From: Macrosoma leucophasiata
Taxonomy: Eukaryota > Arthropoda > Insecta > Lepidoptera > Hedylidae
Assembly (NCBI GenBank): GCA_036365455.1
Contig: JAWQUS010000025.1
Coordinates: 23,472,001 to 23,536,000, forward strand
Direction of reading: 5' to 3'
DNA length: 64,000 bases
The notes beneath the pieces are model-generated. The model made no database searches. It saw nothing but the letters and a program-made list of their open reading frames with translations, and was not told where the DNA came from. Shown here piece after piece: positions 29,648-39,791 of the stretch (positions are counted from its first letter, which is position 1; each line of letters begins with the position of its first letter). The translations under genes were made by a program, and so were the position numbers.

Positions 29648-29933
29648 TAACTTCACGCCTGTAATCCCGAAGGGGTAGGCAGAGGTAAATGCATGCATTC
29701 AATCATACATGCAATCACCCACGACTCGCCGGTTACGTTTTGGCCCATGTAACAGGTGGCGAACCTGTTGCCAACTCCGGGGTACTGGGAAACTTCCAGA
29801 AAATGGAAAAAACCCAATAGAAGCAGAGATAAAGGATTTTAAACCGTTATCTCTGATAGTCCCCGACCCGGGAATCGAACCTAGGACCTCCAGCGTAATA
29901 GTAGTGGCCTGCTACCACTACGCTACTGAGGCA
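29648..29933 (-). repeat. SINE-C copy, full length
   Basis: On the minus strand it begins CTGCCTCAGTAGCGTAGTGG (A-box-like) followed 40 bp later by GGTTCGATTCC, a perfect Pol III B box. It continues through TTATCTCTG, GGAAGTTTCCCAGTACC and ends GGGATTACAGGCGTGAAGTT. The tRNA-like head with both promoter boxes makes this a tRNA-derived SINE. Confidence 0.88.
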
Positions 29934-30119
29934 GAAAAAATAAAACACGCTGTATTTGTATGAAACCAGTTATCTATACTTGATATTGGAAAAGATTTAA
30001 TATAAATTAATTTGCTACCAACATTGTAGGTATATGAAAAATGTATTACCTTTATAGATTTACAGATTTGTATAAAATTAAAATAAGTTTATTGTCAAAA
30101 AGACATTGAAAGGTGGATA

Positions 30120-30245
30120 ACAATAACATTTCAGAATTTAATTCTGAAATAAAAGTTACCTTATCACATCAGCTGTCTGTCAGCGAAAGTCCCGTCAAAA
30201 TCGGTCCAGCCGTTCCAGAGATTAGTTGGAACAAACAGACAGGCG
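30120..30245 (+). mobile_element. Helitron-like/retro fragment
   Basis: TTATCACATCAGCTGTCTGT, GTCCCGTCAAAATCGG and GGAACAAACAGACAGGC match 8930-9030. Confidence 0.45.
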
Positions 30246-30576
30246 CCGAATGCTTATGCCATTATTTCTTGTAAAACGTTAAGGATAAAAAATGGTTATT
30301 GTTGGTTATGCCCAACAGATAGACATATAAAGGCGCGGGCCCACCGCAATGCACGGAGAGGCTGCGCACGTGTATTAAGCTTCGCTATATATGAAATTGT
30401 ATGTGGTAGTGTTCACTGCAACCCACGAAGAGGCTACATATAAGAAATAAGAAACATTTATTTGACACACAGCGAGACACATAAAACAGACATAAAACGT
30501 AAGAGGTAACAGAGAAAAGACAACACATTTTCTAAAAATTAATACATAATATGTGTCTCACGGCTTCCAAAAAGGT

Positions 30577-30641
30577 GTCCTGTTCAGCAAATGTCAGGTA
30601 CCTTCATATAAAAGGTACCTGACGCTGGTTTTCAACAGGAC
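30577..30641. repeat. Inverted repeat with nested 12-bp perfect stem
   Basis: Inner arms GTCAGGTACCTT (30593-30604) and AAGGTACCTGAC (30612-30623) around 7 bases. Outer arms GTCCTGTT and AACAGGAC at the margins. Confidence 0.9.
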
Positions 30642-31230
30642 CCTTAGTGAGTGAACCACGGATGTCAAATTTATAATAAAGGATAATTGTACTAATACTT
30701 ATACAAGGTACATACATACGGATATAAAACAGATAATAAGCCATTAAAATAACATACTTAATAAAACGATAAATGTAATACATACTAGTAGGTACAAACA
30801 ATAATAAATAGATTAATACTAAAGTAAATAAAATATAAGTAGATAAAAAACATCTTATTAATATCATAATAATAATATGCAATCATGGAATTATAACGCA
30901 ATTGTGTGGTGGCGCGTCGATCGCCGGGAGCCGGGAGTGGTGCGTCATCCCCACCTCAGGCACCACAGCGGAATAACGACCGGCCGAGCGCAGGCCTTAT
31001 TGCGATGCCGATGCGCCGGTGTCGCGTACGTGAAACCGCGTTAAGGTAACTTACGTCCGATATTTGTGGGCATATTAAGTATTTAATACTTCACTCATGG
31101 TACCAATCCATACAAGTGATACGGCGTAGTACGTGTATACAACGTTACAAAGGTTTGTGGACTCATATTGTATGAATTATTTATGAATACATATGAATTG
31201 ACGTCACTGACACATGCGTGGCTAGCAAGA
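30642..31230. other. Unassigned DNA with a GC-rich island
   Basis: 30900-31045 is GC-rich (GCGCGTCGATCGCCGGGAGC and on) within AT-rich surroundings; it may be a fragment of a GC-rich retroelement. The 92-codon minus ORF at 30604-30882 is Ile/Tyr/Leu rich and without motif, likely chance. Confidence 0.4.
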
Positions 31231-31249
31231 ATAGGCGGTTACATAGCTC

Positions 31250-31515
31250 AACGCTATCAACGTGGGTCTACGTTTCCACTAGGAGTACACGAATATGGCC
31301 CACGGCTATGCACAGCTCGCTTATCTATCCTTGGATTGCAGTTGGACGTGCGTAGCTTCCGTGCGCCGTGCCACGCCACGCTATACATTATTCGTGGGTC
31401 TTCATGTACTCCAGTGGAAACGTTGACCCAAGTTGTCCAAAAAAATAATACACGCGGCTAAAATGCGCCGCGTGTCCGTGCACAGCATGCGTCTTGGTTG
31501 GTCCGCGCCTTAATA
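31250..31515. mobile_element. Candidate TIR element, GC-rich
   Basis: GTGGGTCTACGTTTCCACTA on the left is mirrored by ACTCCAGTGGAAACGTTGAC on the right (about 31410), so the arms include CGTTTCCACT and CCCACG. The right flank GCCGCGTGTCCGTGCACAGC to TTGGTCCGCGCCTT has a relative at 30310-30375. Boundaries and TSD are not certain. A 97-codon ORF crosses it without known motifs. Confidence 0.45.
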
Positions 31516-32375
31516 GAAATAGATATACTCGTATATTTTATAATCGCAGACTTTTTTATAGGCCTTTTGAATATGAACAATACTGTATACATTATTTTGA
31601 TTTAGCTCGTGGGTTCAGTCAGCGTGTGCATATTTACGAAAAGTCAGAGACCATTAAAATTATTAGTGTTTCTCTACTTTAAAGGTATGTTTAATGACTG
31701 TGATTATGACGAACAGATTTTTCATTTTCTTCTATGAAGGAATTGAAAAATTTGATGATTCACGTATCGGTTAAATATTATTATTAAATTGGTATTTATG
31801 AATACCTATTGAAATATTATTATAAGTCTTTCTCTCTAGGTAGCTTATAACCCGACAATGCAAAAGTGTCCTTGTAGGTCTACAATTTGAAATAAATGAT
31901 TTGAATTTTAGAATTTTTTGAATTTCATAAACCTTCCACTTGAATCACACTTCCTATTAAAACACCGCACAAAGATTTAAGCGTACATAGAGACAGACAG
32001 CGAGAAGCGACTTTGTTTTGTACTACGTAGTGTTTATTAGTCTAAGATGCTTGAATCTGCAGGTATGTGGATACCTGCATACATGCATTACGTGTCTAGA
32101 CACATTTTATCACAATCAAACGTGAACCGCATTCGTGATTTGCATAGAATATACCAATAAATTAAGAGCTAGAGTTGGTGTGTAAAACAATGACCACTTA
32201 ATCCGACAAAGCCACAAAAGCTTAACAGTTTATACGAGCTTTGATTTCGGTCCCAGCATGTTGCGGCCACTAGGTGGGTATGAGATAAATGCTATAAATG
32301 CTGTTGGAAGTTATAGAATGTTGTATTATTTGTTTTTTTATTATTATTATTTTAAGAGCCTGCTCGCTGATGCGA
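31516..32375. other. Unassigned AT-rich DNA
   Basis: No interpretable ORF or repeat recognised. Confidence 0.4.
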
Positions 32376-32379
32376 CTAT

Positions 32380-32642
32380 CTATACATATATAAAAGTCAA
32401 TTACTATTCGTTAGTCTCGCTGAAACTCGAGAACGGGTCGACCGATTTGGCAATTTTTTTTTGGTTTTGAATGATTTTTGGAAGTCCAGGGATGATTTAA
32501 AAGGTAAGAACGTATGAAGAAATTGAAGGGAAATAGTAAAAACCACAATTGCATTTTCCCATACAAATAGTCCGTATCTATCAAACCTTTGACACATTAT
32601 TTCATTCTGAGACAAAACGAAGTTTGCCGGGTCAGTTAATGT
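32380..32642 (+). mobile_element. Helitron-like family H2, copy 1
   Basis: AAAAGTCAATTACTATTCGT, TTAGTCTCGCTGAAACTCGA, GGAAGTCCAGGGATGATTTA and the end GTTTGCCGGGTCAGTTAATG. Copies at 43362-43600 (minus) and 48676-48914 end in TCAGCTAGT, a Helitron-like CTAG/T terminus. Confidence 0.55.
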
Positions 32643-33036
32643 CTTATAAAACTCATACATATCTTAACATTTTGAAAGATCTTACTCTGCTTAAAGTTCT
32701 AGCCAGTTTTAAACAAATTAATAAGACATATCACGTCATCGAAATAAATATCATCTAAAAATTATTTAAGTAAGTGTTGAACACAGGTTTTCTCACGCTA
32801 TCTATCAATTTAATATATTGCGTTAATCTAAGCTATGCAAAAAACTGATTTGATTTCTAATACGAGAGCTCTACCACTAATTTTGTTTTCTTGTTTTTTG
32901 ATACGTTTAGTAGGGTATCGTGAATGAGTAAAACATTTTGTTTTATTCTCCGTTTAATGAGCTTGGTCATAGACCATGCCGCTCTATACGTTCGCATGAA
33001 TTACATTCTTCATTTAAAAATTGTTAGTAAACAACA

Positions 33037-33276
33037 TTAGCTCATTGACAATTGATATAGTTGCAACAGTATTCTGGCGTCATCCGTAGTAGGATCTGCC
33101 AGGACACTGTTGCAATGTCCTATTTCTAGTGAAGCCCGGCGATGAGCCTCACCCCGAACACATTCAACCAAAATATGGTATAAGTCTTCAACTTTACCAC
33201 ATATACTACAATTAGGGGTATCAGATTGATTCATTAATGGCACATGTCCAGAGTAAAAAAAAATAAAGCAAAACAA
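33037..33276 (-). pseudogene. LINE ORF2 C-terminal remnant with zinc-knuckle motif
   Basis: A 79-codon frame reads GHVPLMNQSDTPNCSICGKV, then EDLYHILVECVRGEAHRRAS, and ends YQLSMS. The spacing C-x2-C-x8-H-x4-C (PNCSICGKVEDLYHILVEC) is the cysteine-histidine cluster found near the C terminus of many non-LTR retrotransposon polymerase proteins. RT and other domains are not present upstream on the minus strand, where the sequence becomes AT-rich, so the copy is strongly 5'-truncated. About 100 bp of possible 3' UTR follows (32935-33036). The family is different from LINE-P and LINE-K. Confidence 0.7.
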
Positions 33277-33756
33277 TTAACTTCATAACAATAGAAGAGC
33301 TTGTTAGGAGAAATCAGATACAAAGACCAAAAACGATATCCGAGTGGGGTGAAATGTGACGTATGGAAAATGCTGAGGGGCGTAAAGTCAGTTAAAGAAA
33401 TTAAGCACGTCGTACTTTCTACAGTACAGATATTTGTTTTTCATAGGGCTATTAAAAAAACACAATATGTTTATGTTCTTCGATTCGAGATTAATGACGG
33501 GTTCGACGCTCGGATCTGAGTTGATATTATGTAACTTGCGTATTAGGCGAAGTAGGCGTATTTCTCTCGGGATATACATACGTTCAATATTACAAACAAA
33601 ACGTCTAGTAAGTACAAAAGTCTCATTGGAGACTTTTGTAACTAAAATTTGTGCTACTGTATCTAGTATGGAAAGTGCTTAAATTAGCATTTTCATGTTA
33701 CGTCTCTCTCAAAATAATGCGAGTCAAAGACGGAGACACATCTTATACAATTCGAC

Positions 33757-33915
33757 GACCCGGTTAGTCCAGCGACAAATATTTGTATGGCCTTTAGATA
33801 TTTGTTTCGGGTCTGGGTGTTTGTGTATGTGTTGTATGTGTACAACGGCACCCACGACACATATTTATATCTACTGTGAGGCAGTGAGTGTAAGCGTATT
33901 TTATATAAAATTAAG
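33757..33915 (+). repeat. SINE-D copy with deleted head
   Basis: GACCCGGTTAGTCCAGCG (A box) is present but the B box segment is deleted. The body TTTGTTTCGGGTCTGGGTGT, GTACAACGGCACCCACGACA and GTGTAAGCGTATTTTAT is intact. It lies inside repeat D2. Confidence 0.75.
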
Positions 33916-34171
33916 GCGATTGAGTAAGCTTACCAAAATGACGCGTTTAACTGTACAATTTGTTTAAATATAAATAATTCCTCAACTTTGCATGTACCCT
34001 CATTACCGCACGTCATTTGTCATTTCGCCAGTTCATTATGACTTCAGTGTTCGCTGATGCACGAAGTCGTTTTACCGAATTTGAACATTCAAGAGTTTCT
34101 GAATTTTCTCTTTGGATATTTTAATGTTGACGGAATTCTGGGAATTACTCAATTGTTTTGTTCCATTAGTT

Positions 34172-34357
34172 CAGAGGTTCCAAAACTATTTTTTATTGTA
34201 GATCCCTTTCATTTTTTTTCTGGTATCCCCCTCCGTGCTACATTTATATCACATTCCCATATTTCCAAATTTTATTCACGCCTAATTATATAGACCCCCA
34301 TTATATGGAGTCCCATGGACTCCAGGGGGTCTATATGGACCACTTTGGGAATCACTG
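34172..34357 (+). mobile_element. hAT-N1 element, 186 bp, exact 8-bp TSD
   Basis: Ends CAGAGGTTCCAAAACTA and (mirrored) CAGTGATTCCCAAAGTGG. CATTAGTT is duplicated at 34164-34171 and 34358-34365. The D2 paralog at about 34935 reads CTATTAGTTACG there with no insertion. Inside, TATAGACCCCC is mirrored around a TGGAGTCC palindrome. Non-autonomous. Confidence 0.9.
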
Positions 34358-34689
34358 CATTAGTTAGATTAGTTTCGTTTTTTGTTTGTAATAAGTTGGG
34401 ATTTTATTTGCGAAAAGAGTAGAGAGTTCTGAGAAAAAGATTAATAATTATTAATTAAATGGCCAGTGAGTAGCAGTAAAATATAGGTGCAGAATATTCA
34501 TACTTACCAATTTTCTCGGAAGCGTTTGCTATAAATAAAGCTATGCATCCAATGCGCGCATACACCGATGTCTCATTTCGGTAAGTTTCAATTTAAGAAG
34601 CAGGTAGTGACGGATAGTTTGGTCTGTGTGGGATCGCATTGCGATTTTTTTTGATAGCGAAGAGTCTCTAATAAACTTTTTGAGTAGTC

Positions 34690-35005
34690 TGAATAAACTC
34701 ACCAAAATTAGGCGCTCAACTGTACAGTTTGTTTAAAGATAAATAATTCCTCAACTTTGCATTTTCACTCATTCCCGCTCGTCATTTGTCATTTCGCCGG
34801 TTCATTACCACTTGAGTGTTCGCTGATGCACGAATTCGTTTTTACCGAATTTGAATATTCGAGTTTCTGAATTTTCGCCTTGATTAAATTAATGCTGACT
34901 GAGTTTTGGAAATTGTTTAATTGTTTTGTTCTATTAGTTACGCGCTTCCGACTTTTTATTGTAATAAGTTGGGATTTTATTTGCGACAAAATAAAGCAGT
35001 TGTGG
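34690..35005 (+). repeat. Unidentified dispersed repeat D2, copy 2
   Basis: CTCAACTGTACAGTTTGTTT through GTAATAAGTTGGGATTTTAT aligns with copy 1, without the hAT-N1 insert. Confidence 0.7.
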
Positions 35006-35520
35006 CCACTTTTTCCGACCCAAGATCGACTTTTCACTGACGACACTCAGTGCGATCTACCAGTTACATACCTACTTCTTTAAATTTTAAATGAATCGGC
35101 ATAGTTCGTACACAATTATGGAGTATTTTTATTTTATTTAGAGGGAAAAAATGAAACAGAAAATTCGTAGTAATATATATATATATTTTTTTTCTCCTTT
35201 GTATAATTAAACAAGAGGAGTAAGTAATGTTGTGGATGACTTGACAGAAGTCCTCGCTACGGTTTACGGGCGACTTAAGTCAATATCAAGATGAAAGGTG
35301 TGTATAGAGTGGGTTAGATATGTATTTTGAGTTTAGTTATTATGTGATGATATATCATGTATTGTTGAACTGCTTTAACTGCGTAGTAATATTAGTATGA
35401 GCATAGTGTATGAACATCTTACGTTAGATAAGCAAAATCAGGTTTGTAGTTAGAAGAGATTCCAAAGTATGAGCGTCTGTCAAGCGAGACTGGTGTGCAG
35501 TTTTTGTATGTTTTAAGTAG
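35006..35520. other. Unassigned AT-rich DNA
   Basis: Contains a (TA)n stretch at about 35174-35185 and no interpretable ORF. Confidence 0.4.
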
Positions 35521-35529
35521 GAAAATGCT

Positions 35530-35599
35530 GTCACGATCGACTGGACTAATGGTCGCGATCGACCGGTCGATCGCGATGGGCCGGTTGGCCACCCCTGAA
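35530..35599. mobile_element. hAT-like right end with 24-bp palindrome
   Basis: GGGCCGGTTGGCCACCCCTG ends like a hAT terminus (CAGGGGTGGCCAAC mirrored). Before it, 35553-35576 is a perfect 24-bp palindrome centred on ACCGGT and made of CGATCG/CGCGA words. The left end was not found. Confidence 0.5.
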
Positions 35600-35690
35600 A
35601 TAGAGTGTCATCACATTGTCGTCAGTCGTTATAATGTCTGTGAAAAAGAGGCGGAGGGAAAGTTTTACTCAGAGGAAATGAGTATAATTT
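35600..35690 (+). repeat. Repeat D2, distal part (copy A)
   Basis: GTCGTCAGTCGTTATAATGT, then CTGTGAAAAAGAGGCGGAGG, matches 36620-36680. Confidence 0.6.
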
Positions 35691-35800
35691 GCATACTTCA
35701 ATATTTGGGATAGGTACTTTCTCTCCAGGGCATATTCAGTTGACTCATTGTATTGTTACATTGTATACGTCTGTTTGGAGATTATACAATCTAGTAGAAG

Positions 35801-35998
35801 ATTTTGACGTGACAACGTCTTAAATTAGGTTGCGGCTCGGAGTCACTCATGAAAAAGTGTAACGCCCGGTAACGTAACGATGAGTCACCGAACGAGAGAG
35901 AGGCCTGCCGGACCGGCGAATGCCTTTCTACCGAGAAAAAGACGTTGTCACGTAAAATCTTCGCCCGTAAAACCGACTTTACAGGCAACCAGTTTTTT
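35801..35998 (-). mobile_element. Element N3, copy 2
   Basis: Reverse orientation of 22851-23045, with one substitution seen (AAAAAGTG for AAAAAGGG). Both inverted TTTTACGTGACAACGTC-type blocks are present. Confidence 0.8.
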
Positions 35999-36019
35999 TT
36001 TGTTCTACTCAAGATTGTG

Positions 36020-36158
36020 TTTTTCTATATAGAGTTAGAATTTGCGTTTTTCATCTCTCTCTGAATAATTCGAGTGGAAGAAAGAGACAAGTTTCAAACA
36101 ATTAATAATTTGTAGGCAGCTGAGTAAGTAAAACTCGTCGTAGTTGTTTTTACCGAAC
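36020..36158 (+). repeat. Repeat D2, proximal part
   Basis: TTGCGTTTTTCATCTCTCTC and ATTCGAGTGGAAGAAAGAGA correspond to 33690-33740. The copy is then interrupted by SINE-A. Confidence 0.5.
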
Positions 36159-36460
36159 TTTTTTTTTTTTTTTTTTTTTTTTATGTAATGGAAGTGGTAA
36201 ACAAGCATGCAGTTCACATTGATGTTAAGTGATGACTGCAGCCTATAGACACCCACACAAAGACCAAGGTCAAAATGCAGATGCGTTACCACTCCTGAGG
36301 CCTAAGGTCTTATGCCTCTGTGCCGGAAATTACAGGGCCGTACATTACCACCTGACCGGAACACGATAGTGTTGAACACTACCATTTAGCGGCAAGTATA
36401 TTAGGTAATGCGGTGGTGCCTACGCCCGCGAGCTCCGTCACTGGAGCTCTACCACCAGTA
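36159..36460 (-). repeat. SINE-A copy, full length, T24 tail
   Basis: The longest homopolymer tail in the window (24 T as + text) and very few differences from consensus suggest one of the youngest copies. It is inserted in repeat D2 between TTTTTACCGAAC and GAATTTGTATATT. Confidence 0.93.
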
Positions 36461-36858
36461 AAAGAATTTGTATATTAGAGTGTTTCTGAATTTTCTCTTT
36501 GGAGATTTGAATATTGACGGAGGTTTGGGAATCGCTTGATTGTTTCGTTCTACTAGGAAGGCGGTGATGGTTTTTGTTTGTAATCAGTTGCGATTTTATT
36601 TGTGATAAAGTAGAGTCATCATATTGTCATCAGTCATTCAGTCATTATAATGTCTGTGAAAAAGTGGAGGAGGGAATGTTATACTAACAGGAAACAAACA
36701 TACGGCCATATTTTGATAGGCAACCTATTGGCTATATATTCTCCAGATCATAAATATGCGTATATCTCGACGAACGAAATAGTTCTGCAGTGGGATCCTA
36801 ACCCATTAGCTCTAAAACAGTCACAACTGATTCGGGCCAATTTTGATATGAGGTCGTA
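36461..36858 (+). repeat. Repeat D2, copy 3 and distal extension
   Basis: GTTTCTGAATTTTCTCTTTG, AATCAGTTGCGATTTTATTT, then GTCATTATAATGTCTGTGAA. The 69-codon ORF 36650-36859 (MSVKKWRRECYTNRKQ start) begins at this ATG. The matching sequence at 35634 also begins ATGTCTGTGAAAAAG but diverges. It could be the start of an element-encoded protein, unproven. Confidence 0.55.
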
Positions 36859-37058
36859 ATAAATAAATAAATAAATAAATAAATAAAATACGCTTACACC
36901 CACAGCCCCACAGTAGGTATAAACTTGTGTCGTGGGTGCCGTTGTACACATACAACACATACACAAACACCCAGACCCGAAACAAATATCTGTAGGGGAT
37001 CGAACCCGCGACCTTTCGAATCAAACGGTGGTTTCGCACCGCTGGACTAACCGGGTCC
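36859..37058 (-). repeat. SINE-D copy, full length
   Basis: On the minus strand: GACCCGGTTAGTCCAGCGGT (A box), GGTCGCGGGTTCGATCCC (B box), a GT-rich body and a (TTTA)n tail at 36859-36890. tRNA-derived SINE. Confidence 0.88.
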
Positions 37059-37650
37059 TCGTCTTCAGATAATAATATCGATATATATATATAAGATATA
37101 ATATAATATAAATATAATATATTATTACCTGATGATGAGAACAGAAGTCTATGAAGGGGCCTAAGAATAATCGTAGAATTTATCAAACTTATTTAAGCTT
37201 TACCTAAAAATTGAGCACAAAATGATCGATCATCCTTATAATTCTGAACTTGTTGAAAGACTTATGTCGCAGCTAAAACTGCTTTGTATACCAAAACAAG
37301 AGTCTGGCTGAGCCTCAACAACCGCAAACTTTTCAGGATTACCACAACATGTGGTTAGAGCTACTCTATTAAAAGTTTGTCGGGACAAAGGCCCGCTTTG
37401 CATAGGAAGTGTCGAACGCTGTTCGGTAGGGATATGAGTTGGGGTTACGAGTGACAGGGTTTGTGACTGTTGGCGTCAGATTGGATATCTCGTTTGCGTA
37501 TGTTGCGTTATTGCCCTGGTGTCTTTGTAGTTGGGAAATTTAGAAATGTGAAGCGGTTTGGGAATCAGAAAATATTTTTTTCGAGACCGTTGCTCAGACA
37601 CTTTTTTATTTGGGGGCATAAATCGGCCAGAGAATATGTAATAATACTAC
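37059..37650. other. Unassigned DNA
   Basis: AT-rich at 37070-37130 (ATATAT tracts), then unique-looking sequence. No ORF is interpretable. Confidence 0.4.
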
Positions 37651-37651
37651 G

Positions 37652-37870
37652 TTTTTTTAGGTTATGGAAGTGGCAAAAAAGCATGCAGTTCACATCGATG
37701 TTAAGTGAGGCCTACGGTGTCATGCCTCTGTGCCGGAAATTACATGGCCGTACATTACCACCTGATCGGCACACGATAGTGCTGAACACTACCATTTAGC
37801 GGCAAGTATATTAGGTAATGTGGTGGTGCCTACGCCCGCGAACTCCGTCACTGCAGCTCTACCACCAGTA
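37652..37870 (-). repeat. SINE-A copy with 90-bp internal deletion
   Basis: TTAAGTGAGGCCTACGGTG shows the deletion junction. ATACTACG precedes the T tail and ACTACTACG follows the 5' end, a likely short TSD. Confidence 0.88.
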
Positions 37871-38248
37871 GACTACTACGTTTAGAATGGACACTTCGAC
37901 GTCTTGCCTGATACCTCCTTCTTCAGCCTGCATCCCCTCTTGCAAACCAGTTGGCTGACTTGTATACTGAGGTTGCAAGCGGACGAGAGACCGGTCTATT
38001 TTAAGTTGTGGGCGTCTTTGTCCAGCTGTAAACATCTTTTGGCTGGAGTTAAGAGTAACAAATAATTTAATGTATCTTCACTGTATTTACTTTTCTGTAG
38101 GTTTATTTTAATTTAGCTACTATAAGAATAAAAATTAATTGATGGACTATCTTCATTTTGTCCTTTGTTAAGCAGGCTAACGAGATATCTGACACTCTCT
38201 TCCTATCCAGTTAAGGAACAAGCTGCAACTTTTACCCCATATGCCAAG
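37871..38248. other. Unassigned DNA
   Basis: Contains CTTTGTCCAGCTGTAAACATC and a GC-richer patch at 37900-38040, possibly a decayed LINE. Nothing definite. Confidence 0.35.
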
Positions 38249-38329
38249 TTGAAACTGTGACAAAAAAAAACTTTAAAATTGATCCATAATTGAATTATAG
38301 CAAAACACTGGATCCCTAATATTCGAAGA

Positions 38330-38589
38330 ATGAAAACTCCGCGAGCGTTCCCAAAATAATCTTCAAATATTTGCCAAAATGCCTTTGATCCGTGCTATAA
38401 ATAAAGCCTCAAGCTATACTGTTATCCTTATCCTAAAAAATCGACGGAAAACGTACATTTTATCGAGATTTTCAGCTAAATTTACTTAGGCACATCGACG
38501 TGAAGTCGCGTCAACATTATTTTTGTTCAGAACAACTTTGCTCGAGGCAAATGTTTGTTCTGTTAATTTGAAGGTTAGTCGCATGTAAT
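38330..38589. repeat. Duplication D3, copy 1 (partner 41640-41925)
   Basis: CGTGCTATAAATAAAGCCTC, GCTATACTGTTATCCTTAT, TTTGTTCTGTTAATTTGAAG match 41715-41870 at modest identity. The alignment continues past the hAT-N2 insertion at 39704-39760 (AAAACATGGATCGTTAAGCA). Confidence 0.65.
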
Positions 38590-38709
38590 CATAGAGCAAC
38601 ACGGTCCACCGGCCGCGGCGGACCGGAGGGGAGTAGCCATATTCAGGCTTTCCCCTCTGTCAAAGCAAAAGCCGAAGTGGGCCTATGCCTGTCGCCTAGA
38701 TGTTTAAAT

Positions 38710-39511
38710 AATAATAATAATAATAACCACCCCCAGCCTCTCTAAACAGTGTTGCCCCCCGTCGACCATCGGGTTGGCTGTTTGGGCCCACCAAGGAGAG
38801 GCGAGTCACCACCTGCCTAAAGTAGGATTCGATAATGTGAGATGTTGAATATAGGCACGTGCCGGATCTCACTCCATAGGCCCAGCCAGCTAGTCCCCCC
38901 AGTTCACCCACATAGCCCAAAGTTTGGCGAATCACTTATCATTACAATTGTCCCATTATATTCTGCGGGGTCTGTCTGTGTATGTATTAACTATTGATGC
39001 AGCAAGAGAGAGATCCCGCCGAATATAACCCATTACAAAGTAGATCAAAATTCTCGAAAGGGCCTCTACGTGTTGGACCTCCCATGTCCCCGCGCAAGCC
39101 TGACAAAGGTCCGGTGTTCAAATTGGATCCCGTGCTGACGAGAGAAATAATAATAATAATGGCAACCCATTGTACGTCCCACTGTTAGGCACAAATCTCT
39201 CCCCATTTTTTGGGGGGAGGCCTGAAGCTTACTACACCACGCTGCTCCAATGCGGATTGGTGAAGGTGGGTGGCTTAGTGGCCAACCCGTTATCGGATGT
39301 TTTCAAACCGCCCATAAGGTCTCCGACAAGGTTTAACGACTGCTATCTCTCGATAGCAAACGGGACTCTCTCCAAAGCACGGAAACGCGCATTTAATTTG
39401 CCACTAGCGGTCACCCATCACACTACCCGACCGCGCCCGTAGTGCTTGACCGAGTAGATCGCCTATGATTTACACCAGCCGCCGGGCCATGCGCGCTTTT
39501 GATGCGCGCGC
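38710..39511 (-). mobile_element. Composite retro-insertion (SINE-B plus downstream sequence)
   Basis: Flanked by the 11-bp repeat GATGTTTAAAT (38699-38709, 39512-39522). On the minus strand: SINE-B (39505-39160), a (TTA)n run, about 430 bp of other sequence, then a second (TTA)n run at the 3' end. A single TSD pair around both parts suggests that a read-through SINE transcript was inserted as one piece. Confidence 0.7.
39146..39505 (-). repeat. SINE-B copy within the composite insertion
   Basis: Head GCGCATGGCCCGGCGGCTGG, with the AAAGCACGGAAACGCGC core partly deleted, and 3' end CAATGGGTTGCCATTATTAT (minus strand). Confidence 0.85.
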
Positions 39512-39791
39512 GATGTTTAAATGTGTGCGTGAAATTGTTTATGTATTTTGTTATATTCAAAGTGTGAGTTTCGTAGAAATAGACGATGTTTGACATTTCC
39601 ACCCTCAAAAAATTACAGACTGTTTTGCATTGGTAATAAACGCTATGGCTACTCCCCTCTGGTCCGCCGCGGTCGGTGTGTCGAGTTGCTCTATGCATGT
39701 AATAGCACAAAAGGGAAAAACATGGATCGTTAAGCAATTCGTACGCTGAATATTGTGGATTTGGTAGGGGACAAATATTTGTATTTTTATA

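Larger units (their letters stand above)
33686..34450 (+). repeat. Unidentified dispersed repeat D2, copy 1
   Basis: Landmarks CAACTTTGCAT, CGTCATTTGTCATTTCGCC, GTTCGCTGATGCACGAA, TTTCTGAATTTTC and AATAAGTTGGGATTTTATTT recur in order at 34690-35000 and, partly, at 36470-36620. This copy carries a SINE-D and a hAT-N1 insertion. No coding potential is evident. It could be the 5' or 3' region of a larger element. Confidence 0.65.
38590..39695. mobile_element. hAT-N2 foldback, split by a retro-insertion
   Basis: The left end CATAGAGCAACACGGTCC (38590) and right end GTCGAGTTGCTCTATG (to 39695) are flanked by CATGTAAT at 38582-38589 and 39696-39703. The element runs 38590-38709, is interrupted, and resumes at 39523. 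Without the insert it is about 293 bp, similar to the other two copies. Confidence 0.85.
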
